Shown: positions 34,704 to 46,878 of the stretch, in pieces
Position numbering within the stretch: position 1 is the stretch's first letter
How the letters are laid out: each line of letters opens with the position of its first letter
Assembly (NCBI RefSeq): GCF_000516985.1
Contig: NW_006917092.1
Span: 3,798,619 to 3,862,618, forward strand
DNA length: 64,000 nucleotides
Direction: 5' to 3'
Source: Pestalotiopsis fici W106-1
Lineage: Eukaryota > Ascomycota > Sordariomycetes > Amphisphaeriales > Sporocadaceae
Made by a program: the position numbers and the translations under genes
Notes under the pieces: model-generated
Databases searched by the model: none
Told to the model about the DNA's origin: nothing
Seen by the model: only the letters and a program-made list of their open reading frames with translations

Positions 34704-36846
34704 ATGCAAGTACTGATGCACAGGGAGTACGTATTTTCTGATCGTTGCCTACTGCCTCGGAAAGCATTCTTGCTCTCTAACTTGAATCGACCCAGATCGA
34801 TGACCACTAAAGCTACATAGTCGACAATGAGTTTGCAAAAGCTGTGGTTTCTACGATAGAATCCAGCTCGTCCCCATTCCCCCAAGTCTCTGTGACTCCG
34901 AAGTTGTGCACGGAGTGCCAAAGTTTACGCGACCACATATTCAAGCGCACGCACGTCGAGTCATACAACTGGGACATACTCCAGAAAAATGCCGCGACGA
35001 AAAATTGTGATCTGTGCATCATGCTCCATAAGGCATGGGAGTCTGAACCTATCACCAAGGTGATCAGAGTCGAGAGATACGAATCATTTATTCAGATCAA
35101 TGGACAAGAGCAGATGCTATCAATCTATGGAAGTCCTGGTAAGTGTCAAGAATCAGGCATACAGCATCTGAGCTCCCGAGTTCTACGTAGGTGTTATCGC
35201 GGCCTGACTATACAGCTTTGAAAAACGAGATCGACCAGAGTATCCAGATTGGCTATCCAAGTCTGAGTGCCCCAAATAGCGATGCATACTTTGAGATCCT
35301 CAGACAATGGCTCACCCACTGCGACAAAAACCATGGATGTGTGTGCCCGAAGCCGAAATCATCCGGGAGCTCGACTGCGCTGCATCCCTTGCCGACCCGA
35401 GTGATAGAGGTGGGAAAGACGGGAGATGAGAGAGCCCGTCTACATGAAACCAGTCCTAATGACAAGGGCGATTGGATTGCTCTATCCCATCAATGGGGAA
35501 CTGGCAAAAGGTTTAGGACCATGACAGAAAATTTTGAGAGCCATATCAATGGTATAAGCTGTGCGTCACTTCCAGCAACGTTTCACGATGCTGTCAAGGT
35601 GACTAGAGCGCTAGGATGTCCGTACCTATGGATTGACTTGATATGCATTGTGCAAGAAGGAAGTCGTAGCGACTTTCACGTCGAGGCGAAGAACATGGAG
35701 CAAGTCTTTAGTGGTGCGTACTGCGTTCTGGCGTCAAGTCGTGATCCTGGGCATGATGCCGGATTCTTGCAAGCTCGAACCCCAAAAGCAACATTGTCGC
35801 TGCAGAAAACAGGACAAACAGCGCCATTATACATCACCGAACCGATTGGCGACTTTCATGGTAATGTTCTGGAAGGTTCCTTGAACCAAAGAGGTTGGGT
35901 TCTGCAAGAACACGCGTTGGCGCGACGGACGATATACTTCACACATCATCAAACGTATTTCGAGTGCGGAGATGGTGTTCGTTACGAAACAATGACAAGG
36001 TTGACAAGCTTGACAAGGTTTGTATCCAACGTTTCACAAATCGACTGAAAACTAATGACAATCTCTGCTAGCAACCTTGCAGAAGTCCTGGGAGATCCAG
36101 ACTTCTCCTAAATCATTCGGGAAGCCAACCAAGGGGAGAAAATACTTCGCTATCAGGGTCTGTACAGTAGTTATTCTCTACTAGGTCTTTCAAATCCTAC
36201 AGATAGACCCTTGGCTATCGGCAGCTTGCACAACCGAATCCAACAAGGTCTGCCTGCTGACGGTGGATACGGCGTTTTTTATGAGGGACGTAGGAGTGGC
36301 AATCGAGCTGGGCTTCTGAGAAGGAGCCTGCTTTGGCGCCGTCATAGGAACGTACCTACGATGTCAAGAATTGAATTCCCGCCGGGCCAGATCGTTCCTT
36401 CGTGGTCGCGGATGGCTCTTGGCGGTGGAATTGACTATATCGGACCACCTTTCGGGCGCGTGGTATGGAACAAGTTGAGATCGCCATGGTCTTCAGATCT
36501 GGAGGGCAGCGCCGATGATCTTCAGACAAAGGACTCAAGCAACGACAATTCCCTGGTTAGCGAAGCTCGCGATTATGGTGCAAGCATCGCCGGGCAGGGA
36601 AAGGGGGAGATCATTTTCGATATTCCCGGTGATGCCGCATCGTTGCACACCAAATGTGTGGTTCTTGGCGTCAGCCATGGCCGGTTTCCAGAACTGAAAG
36701 TAAGGGACAGGACGCATTATCTGTTAGTTGTAAGCGCAACAACGAGGTCAAGCCTAAGCTGTATTCCGATTTATGAACGCGTTGGAGCGGGGTTCTTGCC
36801 CGGAAAATGTATTGGGGGCGGGAACATCATGGTCACGATTCATTAG
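34704..36846 (+). pseudogene. HET-domain (heterokaryon incompatibility) gene with in-frame stop
   Basis: The proposed exons 34704..34726, 34813..35138, 35216..36017 and 36072..36846 keep one frame of 642 codons, but TAA at 36109..36111 interrupts it. The N-terminus has a cysteine pair region (LCTECQSL, NCDLCIML). The HET domain carries WIALSHQWG, LPATFHDAVKVTRALG and YLWIDLICIVQ, then SLNQRGWVLQEHALARR. The part after the stop still looks protein-like (GLLRRSLLWRR, VPSWSRMALGGGIDYIG), as in intact family members. HET proteins trigger cell death on fusion of incompatible hyphae. The truncated product would keep the HET domain. The first exon is tentative because no ATG lies in frame next to exon 2. 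Confidence 0.78.
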
Positions 36847-37320
36847 GATGCCTGGCGCAAAATCTTTGAGAAGAGTACTAGCCTATTCAACATAGTGTCT
36901 TGTATTCAATCAGGTGAAGTGGGTCATTAACGATTGATACGGCGGCTTCTTACCTTTTACTTTTCGAGATATCTCCATCTAAATGACATTATCGAATTAG
37001 CCACAATGGTGACAGTCTTCATCAGATCCAAGCGCCCAACTATGTCCCCAACTAAATATTGTAAAGTCGGAAGACTTTTGAACGACGCAATGCCACTATT
37101 TAGAATAGTCATGTTATACTTGGTGGTTAAGTGCCCGCCTATGCTCTGGGTCTAAGAAGCTGAAGCTGGCATGGGATCGCAACGCTAATGCAGGTAAAAT
37201 CATACCACCTGTTGGCAAGCCTGTGATTTATTGTAAATCTAGATCACAACGTGGGGAAGTGGTGATGATTTTAATAGTAGTATCTTGTTTCTCTTCATAC
37301 TCACTTACTCTATCACAAGC
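36847..37320. other. Intergenic region
   Basis: About 470 AT-rich bases between the HET locus and the next gene. Nothing is recognised. Confidence 0.45.
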
Positions 37321-38318
37321 ATGAGCGCCAATATGCAAGTCTGGGGCGCCGACCTCTTCCTCATGGTATGATTTATTCAGCTGCTACTATCGGGAGCTCC
37401 ACCTGAATGTTGATGATTCTGCTCACAGGAGAATTGGGAGGAGGCATCGGCATTGACCGACGATGACCAACTGGATCGGATATTCTCATCTTTCATCCAG
37501 CTACCCTTTTCTCAGCGCCATGTGGGTGATACCAGAAAAGCATGACTTTGGAAAATATGCTGATTGTAGACGATGTCTGCTAGGTCTACACACAGCGCGC
37601 AAAAGATCAGGGCCTGACCAGACCCACAGACCTTTCTCCGGCAGACCAGGACCTAGTCAGCCGGCTTCGAACGCCGGAAGAACGGCAAATTGTTGACATG
37701 ATCTGGTTGCGCACTTGCTACGATGTCGGCACCGATGCAGCTTTTGCGGCATTCATGCAAGCGAGACCGGACGAGACGGAGTTGTACATCTTCCAAGACC
37801 CCAGTCGCTACAACTATGGCGGCGGTGATGGCTGGCGGCGCATCTTTACCCGACTTCCGCAGATCCTGGATCCTTATAGGCGCTCGTCAAACGACTATGA
37901 GGCCAGGAAACAAAAGGCGCTCGAGAAGTGCATCGAGGCAGAGCGACAGGACATCCAGGAGGTAGAAGATCAGGGCGGCGACCCGGAGGAGGACGGTACC
38001 TACTGGCCGGAGCTGTATTCGGACTATCACTACAAAGCCAAGGTCGGTATGGTCCTCGTAGTAGATGAGGAGACAATGCGCGCTGCTGCTCAAGATCCCA
38101 AGTCAGCCAAGGTTCTAGCAGTCTGGTTTGACGAGATGGGCCGCGTGATCAGACATACGCGTATGACTGCCCAAGAGACTTGGAACGTGGAAGGGTTGGA
38201 AATGACCATGGGAGGAGCTCTCCAGGAACATGGCGAGTGGACACGTGCTGAACCCGGCGAGGATTACGACTGGGACGGTCCATCAGGGCCGCCGTTCGAT
38301 CCAGAAGAGGAAGAGTAA
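37321..38318 (+). CDS. Hypothetical acidic protein
   Basis: A 290-residue protein in three exons: 37321..37365, 37429..37521 and 37584..38318. All junctions are phase 0 with good GT-AG sites, which supports a real gene. I recognise no domain. It is strongly acidic, with a helical Glu/Lys/Gln-rich centre (ARKQKALEKCIEAERQDIQE) and an Asp/Glu C-terminus (GPPFDPEEEE). The segment YKAKVGMVLVVDEETMRAA looks like a folded alpha/beta core. No signal peptide or membrane segment is seen. It lies directly downstream of the HET gene in the same orientation, but a functional link is only a guess. Confidence 0.65.
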
Positions 38319-41300
38319 GCTGGCGTTAAGGAGGGTGGCAATGGAGTTAACTTGTGCTTGCTGCTTCCCTCGTGCCTGGAACCTTTATTTCTTCGACGAT
38401 CGAGCAGATTTATGCCTACGCTGGTGCGAGTCAAGCGCGTACCTCGGTTTGACTATTCCTAGAGAACGGGATCAAATATCCAGACTTTTTGACGAAGGAT
38501 AACCGGGGAAAAATGAGCAATGCGGCCATGTTCAAGCCAGAACGTCCATCCTTAACATCGCCATCAAAACCATGCCCCGGGCGCATATTGGCCATGGCGA
38601 TGAATTCATTTCGAACCGCTTAGAGACCATTACTTGGATCGGTGACGGCTAGCAGATTCATGATGGTATACATATATATATAAATCTCTTTTAGTATGTT
38701 TTGATGTTATGATTGCGTAGCCCCAAAACAAAGCTGTTTGTCCTTACTCGAATTGGTTCTCTCCCACATATACACACCTTTCTGATGGGTAATTCGCTGA
38801 CGATGGAATTCAAGCTAGACTCGACCCAGCGAATAAGGACTTTTGCCGGCAAGATGTTCATGGTTCAAAAGATAGACATATCATGTGGAACCACCCAGAC
38901 CAGCAGGTCCACTCCTTATCACTGGAATCAGCGCTTAACATCTATCGGAACTGAGGAAGACAACATGATTCTCAAAACATCAACACAAACTGGCATGAAT
39001 GACCTCTTTTAGTCAGCGCCGTGAAAAATTGGGCTTGATTTCAAAATGACCAAAAATCTGGAGCAAAGAGTCACGACATTGCTTGCATTTAGTCACGTAA
39101 TCTCGCAAAACTGTGTCTGCCCGAGCCAAAGTGTTCTAGAATACACATACCAGAAGCCTCATCTGGCTGCAGGCATCAAGAACAAGGCATGACACGTGTT
39201 TTTCAACACTTCGCATGGATCATTACACAACTAGCCTATTCTATTGATGTTGAATAATTTCGAGGCTCTTCGCCGAAAAAAGAAAATTGCCACAGCACAT
39301 TATTAAGTCGGAGTTAAGGTAGAGGTGGATAGAATACATCCCTACAGTCGATTACACATCTCCGATGGCCTGTCGTCTTGCAATATTAGTAAAGAGCATC
39401 GCGATTGTACTTCCGAGCAGACCGTGCCGTATACTTGGCATTGAATATCGTAAGAAGTACAAAGACGACCCAGTCGTACACGTGTATTGGACACTGGAGG
39501 GAAGGGATATCCATCGTTAAGGAGTTTGCTGGCTGGTGCCCCAATTCTAGGCTGTAGAGTCTCTGGTACCGAAAAGTGCCGCGTGGCGACGCAGGAGAAA
39601 CGATGCCGAGCAGAGAGTCGTGACCAATCGTTCCTGATTGCGTGATAGTTGAGGAATCATGCCAAACTATGTATGAGCAATGAAACGAAACGATCGACTG
39701 CGAAAGTACTGTCGATCCAGGACAGGAATCAAGGGATAGTTTAATCCATCCTACTTCTCAAAGTACCAGAGGATATCTTGTTTTCTTGTAACCCAGAACC
39801 TGCTCAGGCTTCCACATTTGGTGCCCGAAGGTACAGTCTCTCCGACCACGGAAATGTCACGATATGCTCCAGCCTGGTGTTGCAGGAGAGTCATGCCGGC
39901 TTTGCGGAGCCCGCAGCATATCCACAGTTGTGCTCCGTTCGTGCTCCGATAGTCCCGGATATTATATTTGGGAGAACGCCACCCACGTCTGCAAGATATG
40001 TCGTGATCATGGGGAAGATGGAAGAAGGAGATGTCTAATAGTGAACTCGGGTCTATTCCGCTGAGTTGGCAGTGGACAAGTGTCAAGCACGTACGTTTGG
40101 GGCTACACTCGGTGACAAGACTTCAGATTCCAAAGAGGCATTACAATCACGCCATCGCGCCATGAGTCTCGACCCCAGGGTCCAAGACCACAATAATAAC
40201 TTGCTATATAAGGGCCGGCCGGCCGGCATGATTGGATGGTGTGCTTGACACTAGTGAGTGATGGTGGCTTTCTCCAGAATCGAGATTGGATAGGCCTCCT
40301 CTACTGCCCTTATACCCCATAGAAGTTTCCAACTACCGACATATTCTCCATAGAACGAACGTTGAAGCTGATGTGGATGTGGACGTGTTGGAAGCAAGGC
40401 AAACACTTCTCTAGAATGATGACTTGGCTCTTGGTGCGAATTAGAAGCCAACTTGACACGCTGATGATAGCCTTTTGTGAGTGGTATTTTTCTCAAGTGA
40501 ACACATACTACGGCCAATACCAGCCAGGAGTACAGAACACAGAGTACACTGCTACTTTTGCCATCTACATTTCGCTTCATGACGGCAGCGGCAGTCGGAG
40601 ACCGAGATGTTGGCCATGAGGCTCAAAAACCAGCCGGCCGAGTCCCAAATTGAGGACAAGCAAACGTGCTCCGAGTGTTTTGTCATACGTTACTCAATAG
40701 GAAGTTGGAACAAAAGGATGGTCAATCACGAGTGAAATTTGGTAAATCTCATCAGATCCGGGAGCGCTGAGTGGAGGCGCGGGCTCGTCAGGCAAGTCAG
40801 GGCCTGGGCTGCTGGCTCGGCGCTGGGGCCATTGGGGGCCCCTGCTGCAAGACGAAATCGTAGGCGCAATCACGCAATCGCCATGGGTTTAGCAGAGAAA
40901 ATTGCAGTCGCTCGGTCTGCCGGTGCGGCTGAGAATGTTTAGCCGCGCGATACCCGCTTGAGCTGACGGCTATCGGTGGGGCCGCGCCATCTTGCAGTCT
41001 GCTGTCGTCTTTTTTGGTTATCCTTGACCAAATCCAGGTACGAAAATGCAAAGAAATGGCAGACGTACAGCTAGAGGAATACTCAATCAAAAATCAAGAT
41101 GATGCAAAAATCATGATTAAAATATTAAAGTGGAATCATGAGTCGGGACCACTTCTGGACACGGGCAGAATATAGACTATGAGAATGCAAAGTGGGCGCC
41201 GTGTGTGCTGTCAAGCCTAAAGTATACCACAAGTAGTGCATTTATTCTACACTGCAGTACCTTACTGTAGAACAGCTTAAAGCCTTTAACGTCTGGTGGG

Positions 41301-42872
41301 CTGGTGGGTGTGCAGAAGCGGTGAAAGCACCAATTAAACAACAGTGGTGTTCCTCTTCAAGCCCCATACGTACTATGGTACAAATGGCACGGTAGGGACC
41401 GTAGCGGCGTAGCGAGGGTAGGGCTCACTGAAAATGGTCAATCTGGGGTACAGGATAGTCGACAAGGGCAACAGCACCCCCTTCTGGCCTTTTGTTACCC
41501 TTCAGGTCTGATTCTGTACCGGCAGACCGGTAGGCGCAAAGGCTGACCGACAACCGCCGCCAATGGCCATGGCCGAGGCCAGGGGTTTCCATTGGCTGTG
41601 ACGAGCTCCAGCTGAGGGATAACGCAATCGGCGCCGTCTCTCGCGTTGGCAGGGGGTCTCCCGCCGCAGAGGGCCCATGGCATGACTGATGGGATGCCGC
41701 TTTCGCCATCAGACGACGAGTTTTGCTCAGCGTTCAATGGTGCAACAGAGAAAAGCGAAAAGACGAGAGAGACAATTCAACATTCCTTCAATCCACTCCC
41801 AAAGGAGAAGCTGATAGAAATATCATTCCTCTCCTGCTGCTCGAGTTACATTCTTCTGTTCAGTCAGCCGTGATTCAAGCCGAGAAAGAGAAAAAACTTG
41901 CACCATTATTACATATCATTATTAAGGTTGCTACATCTCTTGTTGAAGACGGTTATTGTTCCATCCTCCTTCTCTGGATCTCCTCTGCTCCAGTCTGCCG
42001 TCATTTCCAAGGTTATCACACCAAACTAGGCCGCCCGAAAGCCATCAATTTCCGCCCGCCTTTATTAGCCAACAAATCTGCACCTATTTCACCTACCTTA
42101 CCTAACCTTCAAGGTTCTGTTCTTACGACTTGCAGAACAAGCACGTACAGTACCAACCAGCCAGCGCATCACCAAGGCAATCAACCCTGCTGGACCACTC
42201 GCTTGGCGGTTTTTTCTTGCTTCTCCTCAAGTGTCGGTCAGCCTGCAGGGTCGACTCATATCTCTTGCGACATTTGACCTCCAAATTGAGACAGACACCA
42301 ACCAAACTGTCCCATCACTAGGTACCAACCGCCTAAAGACGACAAAGAAAAGAGGTCCTGGTCCTGGTCCTGTACCAAATTCGACAGACAAGACAGACAC
42401 CCTGCAAGTTCTCAAACCTTTTGGCGCATCTACCGAGTTCTTTTGAGCACATTGCGCAACCGGCCCTGCGATATTGCGTCTTACAGTTGAGCGTTTCGGC
42501 GGTCAAAAGCATCTCTGGTTGAGTCTATCCTTCACTGATTCGACTTTGCCGATCCTTCCAAACCTTGGGGCCGCTTTTCGCTTTGTTGGCGTTCTTGTCC
42601 TGCGGTACTTAGGTTGCCCATACCCTTGCCTGCATATCACAAGTACCGCGGACCACGATCCTCCTGTCTAAACTCACATATCAATCAGCCAATCTATCGA
42701 GCACGCCATAGCAGCTTGTCTGACCTCAACTCCTTCCACGCAGCGCTCCCTGGCCAGTGCCATGACCGCAGCGCCTGTACAACACGCCTAGTGTCCTATC
42801 CTGTCCGCTGCTGCTGCAAACCAGGCTGTGGCTTGAGTCTATCATTTCGCCATTTCTTACCTCTGCTACGAC
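38319..42872. other. 4.5-kb gene-poor region and probable 5' leader of the F-box gene
   Basis: No gene is supported between the acidic protein and the F-box gene. Open frames (38713..39012, 39751..40086, 41723..42277) have no motifs or signal peptides. From about 41.7 kb the plus strand becomes C/T-rich with several short ATG frames, for example 42130..42321. That fits a long 5' UTR and promoter for the F-box/WD40 gene. A TA repeat occurs near 38668-38680. Confidence 0.5.
40205..40227. repeat. TATA motif next to a GGCC-rich palindrome
   Basis: TATATAAG is directly followed by three perfect GGCC-GGCC-type units forming a 15-bp self-complementary run. No gene is placed to use it. Confidence 0.5.
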
Positions 42873-45056
42873 ATGGCATATCTCACCAACTCTCCGGGCC
42901 ACCAGCCCCTAAACCAAGACGACAGTGCTGCATCAAGGCCCAGTGCGCCTCTTGCTGCCCTGAAGAATCACCGTCGCAACTCTTCACTCACGCTCACTCA
43001 CCACAACCTTCCCTCGCCAAGCTCAACTGCCTCCTTTCCCCTCCACGATACAGACGACAGCAGCCCGCCCACGAGGGACAACTGCGATAGAAGGCGGCCT
43101 GATGAGGACGACTGCTCACGTCTGCCCAACATGTCACAGCAGCTTGTCGGTCAGGCTGTCACACCTTTCCTGAGGGAACACATTCCTGGGCTCTACGCAC
43201 CCATTGGCAAGCCCAACTTCCCGGCCAACGTCGACTACTCAGCCAGCTCGGCCGATCCCAACAGCAAATTCTGCTACCGCCACCGACCTGACTCGAAATG
43301 TCGTCGCGCCGCCGATGAATCAAAGATGGGCGCCATCCAAAGTCAACTCGAGAGATTACCACAGGCCGATCAACAGGCCATCACCCATGTCTGGTCCCTC
43401 TTCTCTGCTGCTCCGGCAAAACACCGAGAGCTCATGCTGCAGGGTGTTATTACGCAGTGTTGCTTTCCCCAGCTGTCCATGGTGTCGCGCGAACTATCGG
43501 AATCACTCAAGATCGACTTCCTGTCCGCCCTCCCGACCGAGATTTCTCTCAAAGTTCTTCGTTTCCTCGACTGTGTCTCATTATGCAAGGCCTCCCAGGT
43601 CAGCCACCGTTGGCGGGGTCTGGCCGACGACGATCTGGTCTGGCAGCACCTCTGCATGCAACACATTGAACGCAAGTGCACTGCATGCGGCTGGGCACTA
43701 CCAAGGCTGGAGACGAAGAGATTGAAGGACTGGAAGAAGCAACATCAGCTCGCCGTTGCGCGCATTCGGCAAACAGAAGTCGTTGAACTTCCAAACACAG
43801 ATACCACTACTGACGCGAATCGCATGACTTTGACTACCAGGAAGCGCGGGAACTCCACTTTTGATAGCACCGAGGTCTCCGGCTCCAAGCGACAGTGTAG
43901 TGAACCTATTCGAAATTCGGTGGAGCGCCAATGTCGACCCTGGAAGGATGTGTACAGGGATCGTTTTAGGATCGGCGTCAACTGGAGGTTTGGCCGATGC
44001 TCTATCAAGACCTTCCGAGGCCAACACACCAATGGCATCACTTGTCTGCAGTTCGATGATAACATCCTCGCGACTGGATCATACGACTCCACTATCAAGT
44101 TGTGGCAGATGGATACCGGCGAAGTCATCAACACCTTGAGGGGTCATACCATGGGCATCAGAGCGCTCCAGTTCGACGACCGAGTCCTAGTGAGTGGTAG
44201 CTTGGACGGGACCGTGAAGATCTGGAACCGACGAACAGGTGTATGCATTAACACTCTTCGACACAACGGAGGTGTCATCACCGTTCACATGGATGGCGAC
44301 TTACTGGCGTCTGGCTCTATGGACAAGACCATCAAGGTCTTCAACTTCAAGACTCAGCAGATTGTCTGCCTCCGTGGCCACACCGACTGGGTCAACCAGG
44401 TAAAGATTGATGTCGCAAGCCGCACTCTTTTGTCGGCTTCAGATGATTGTACGGTCCGCCTATGGTGTCTTGACACTCAGCGTTGCCTCAAGGTCTACGA
44501 TGGCCATATTGGACAAGTTCAACAGGTGATGGCACTTCCCGATGACTATGAATTCGAGGAAGAGGGCGTCCGTGAAGCCGACAATGCGTCTGTGGCAAGT
44601 AACCGCAGCAGCTCGCCTGCCCTGAATTCTTCGGATGCCACTCTTACGCCACCACCCGATGAGGAAAGATCGGCATATGGTCAAGAGTTTGTCGACGACA
44701 GCGGTCGCGCACTTCCTCCACGATACATGCTCACGGCCTCATTGGATGCGACCTTGAGACTTTGGGACACGGCTTCCGGTCGCTGCTTGAGAACGTTCTT
44801 CGGCCACGTCGAAGGAATCTGGGGATTAGTTGGAGACTCGCTGCGATACGTGACTGGCGCCAACGATGCGACAGTCAAGGTGTGGGATCCTCGTACCGGA
44901 AAGTGTGAGCGTACCTTTACCGGACACGAAGGTCCTGTAACCTGTGTCGGACTTAGCGACTGCAGAATGGCAAGTGGTGGAGAGGATGGAGAAGTGCGAC
45001 TTTACCGGTTCGATTGCGATCCCTCCGAGGCCGCCGCGTGCGGAACGCCGGCATAG
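42873..45056 (+). CDS. sconB: F-box/WD40 sulfur controller, SconB/SCON-2/Met30 homologue
   Basis: A 727-residue single-exon protein. A low-complexity N-terminus is followed by the F-box near residues 213-260 (LSALPTEISLKVLRFLD, SQVSHRWRGLADDDLVW). Seven WD40 repeats run from about 384 to the end, each with GH and W-type signatures such as DSTIKLW, DGTVKIW, DCTVRLW, DATLRLW and DATVKVW. The order and the conserved CTACGWALP segment after the F-box match Neurospora SCON-2, Aspergillus SconB and yeast Met30. These are the substrate-binding subunits of an SCF ubiquitin ligase that represses sulfur assimilation by targeting the CYS3/MetR activator. An acidic Ser-rich insert separates repeats 4 and 5 (GVREADNASVASNRSSS). 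The upstream leader is long and has short ATG frames. Confidence 0.93.
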   Translation: MAYLTNSPGHQPLNQDDSAASRPSAPLAALKNHRRNSSLTLTHHNLPSPSSTASFPLHDTDDSSPPTRDNCDRRRPDEDDCSRLPNMSQQLVGQAVTPFLREHIPGLYAPIGKPNFPANVDYSASSADPNSKFCYRHRPDSKCRRAADESKMGAIQSQLERLPQADQQAITHVWSLFSAAPAKHRELMLQGVITQCCFPQLSMVSRELSESLKIDFLSALPTEISLKVLRFLDCVSLCKASQVSHRWRGLADDDLVWQHLCMQHIERKCTACGWALPRLETKRLKDWKKQHQLAVARIRQTEVVELPNTDTTTDANRMTLTTRKRGNSTFDSTEVSGSKRQCSEPIRNSVERQCRPWKDVYRDRFRIGVNWRFGRCSIKTFRGQHTNGITCLQFDDNILATGSYDSTIKLWQMDTGEVINTLRGHTMGIRALQFDDRVLVSGSLDGTVKIWNRRTGVCINTLRHNGGVITVHMDGDLLASGSMDKTIKVFNFKTQQIVCLRGHTDWVNQVKIDVASRTLLSASDDCTVRLWCLDTQRCLKVYDGHIGQVQQVMALPDDYEFEEEGVREADNASVASNRSSSPALNSSDATLTPPPDEERSAYGQEFVDDSGRALPPRYMLTASLDATLRLWDTASGRCLRTFFGHVEGIWGLVGDSLRYVTGANDATVKVWDPRTGKCERTFTGHEGPVTCVGLSDCRMASGGEDGEVRLYRFDCDPSEAAACGTPA

Positions 45057-46395
45057 GCCATCGGCATTTGATTTCCATCATGGCGCAAAGGTTTTTATTT
45101 TTTTCTGAGATTATAGCACGGCGCAAGAGATACCACTTCATTTAGACAGGCTGGTCATTCTTGCATTGGGAAGCGCTTCCCTTGGCACCGACTCGAGATT
45201 GAGTCCATGGCTGATGTATCATTTCTGTACGAGTATTCCCTATTGGAGGGAAACTCTTGGAGGCGTTCATGGGAGGGAAATATTCAAGGAGTTTGGGAAC
45301 GGTCATTTGCCGCGAAATCTAGCATAGGTTGGTTGGCAAAACGGAAGAGAAAACAACCAAAAATTTCAATTGACTCATGACTCCTCATCCGACTTTGCTC
45401 GATTGTCGTTGATTTTACCTCGTACATGCCATTTGCAACTGCCAAACTGGTCAAAGGTTGAAAGACCGATGGCCGATCGCACGTGATTCGGGGCGTGTCC
45501 CCGGTGTTCTTGGGTGAGTTCTGTTGCATACATAGATGCCTTATCAACCGGAACTATTGCCCGTTTGGAGCGATTCCGGTTCCGCATGCGGCGATCGCCA
45601 CGGGGAAGGTTGATAAGGACCGTGATCATGGAGAAGATTGGATATCTTTGACCTCTAATCCTATACAGTCAAATTAGAACATTTCCAGTTGGCGAATATA
45701 GCAACGTATTCTAACGCTTCAAGGATTATTGGTGACACGACGTCATTGGGGCAGACGTTGCCGCGAGCTGTATCGTGTTTTGATTATCCTGTGTTACTTT
45801 TCTGTTTGACTTATCGCTGATAAAGCAGTCGGCGGGGGAGAAAAGTATTGACATGTAAAAGACAGCATGAGGGACCTGATGTTAATTGCAATGATACCCA
45901 CAAGAATGAATAGCATGGTCAAGGTCTTGCAGGTTATGGATTGCAAATTACAGTTCGGTAGCTTTGGTAATCAAGCGAAGGGCGCGCGCAGTCACCAAGT
46001 CCAGGCTGACCAGCTATCAAATATGGAGATACACTCCCCAAGTATCTGATCTAGAATAACGGAAAGATAAAACACGTCCTGGAAAAGAGTCATTGGTACA
46101 TGAAAAAAGTATTGATAGGGAAAGTCACCGCGAAAGTTTCAAGAACTTGTATCTGATGCGCGAAGTAGTACCAATTGGTAATGCATAATGGAATGGATTC
46201 GTAGGCTCAATGAATAAACTTCCGGCATCGCTACATTAGTGCACCCAGGACGGAGTCACACCGCGTCCATAAGTTTTGGAGTGCGAATATAGACATCATC
46301 GATTGCAACGTTCCACGAAACAGAGTATATACCCCTTCATCCTTATCAAATTATTTTCAACGAGAGAGACAGCGCAGAAAACAATAAATAGCATC
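45057..46395. other. Intergenic region
   Basis: About 1.3 kb without a supported gene. A TATATA element at 46326..46331, some 70 bases before the next ATG, is a plausible core promoter. Confidence 0.5.
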
Positions 46396-46878
46396 ATGTC
46401 TGTCACCATCCGCCCCGTCACCAAGGAGGACGAGCCCAAGTGGCGCGAGCACTGGGCAGCATACAATGACTTTTACCAGCGCACCATCCCGGAAGAAGTG
46501 ACGGCAACGACATTTGCCCGGTTCCTAGACGATTCGGTGCCCATGTACTGCGCAGTAGCCGTGTCCCCTCCTTCTTCTACGACTTCTACAGACGGCACGA
46601 TGCCGCCGACGCTGGTGGGATTCGCCACGTGGTTCCCGCACATGTCGACGGCGAGCATTGCGCCCAAGGTCTATCTAAACGACCTGTTTGTGGACCCGGG
46701 GGTCCGGAGCGGCGGCGTCGGGGGCAGGCTGATTGACCATGTGGTGGACCACGCCCGCGGCGTGCTGGGTGCCGACTCCATCTACTGGCTCACCCAGCAC
46801 TTTAATCATGCTGCCCAGCTGCTATACGTCAAGAAGGCGACCAAGAGTGACTTTGTGCACTATACCAAGAAGCTGTAA
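46396..46878 (+). CDS. Small GNAT-family acetyltransferase
   Basis: A 160-residue single-exon protein. VTIRPVTKEDEPKWREHWAAY opens a GNAT domain. YLNDLFVDPGVRSGGVGGRLIDHV contains the acetyl-CoA pyrophosphate loop RSGGVGG, and WLTQHFNHAAQLLYVKKATKSDFVHY gives the C-terminal part. It resembles single-domain bacterial-type and fungal cytosolic acetyltransferases of unknown substrate. The start is the ATG in MSVTIRP; the frame continues upstream without an ATG. Confidence 0.85.
   Translation: MSVTIRPVTKEDEPKWREHWAAYNDFYQRTIPEEVTATTFARFLDDSVPMYCAVAVSPPSSTTSTDGTMPPTLVGFATWFPHMSTASIAPKVYLNDLFVDPGVRSGGVGGRLIDHVVDHARGVLGADSIYWLTQHFNHAAQLLYVKKATKSDFVHYTKKL

Noticed and set aside
38713..39012. 99-codon plus-strand frame
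   Set aside because: No domain, and surrounded by AT-rich non-coding DNA.
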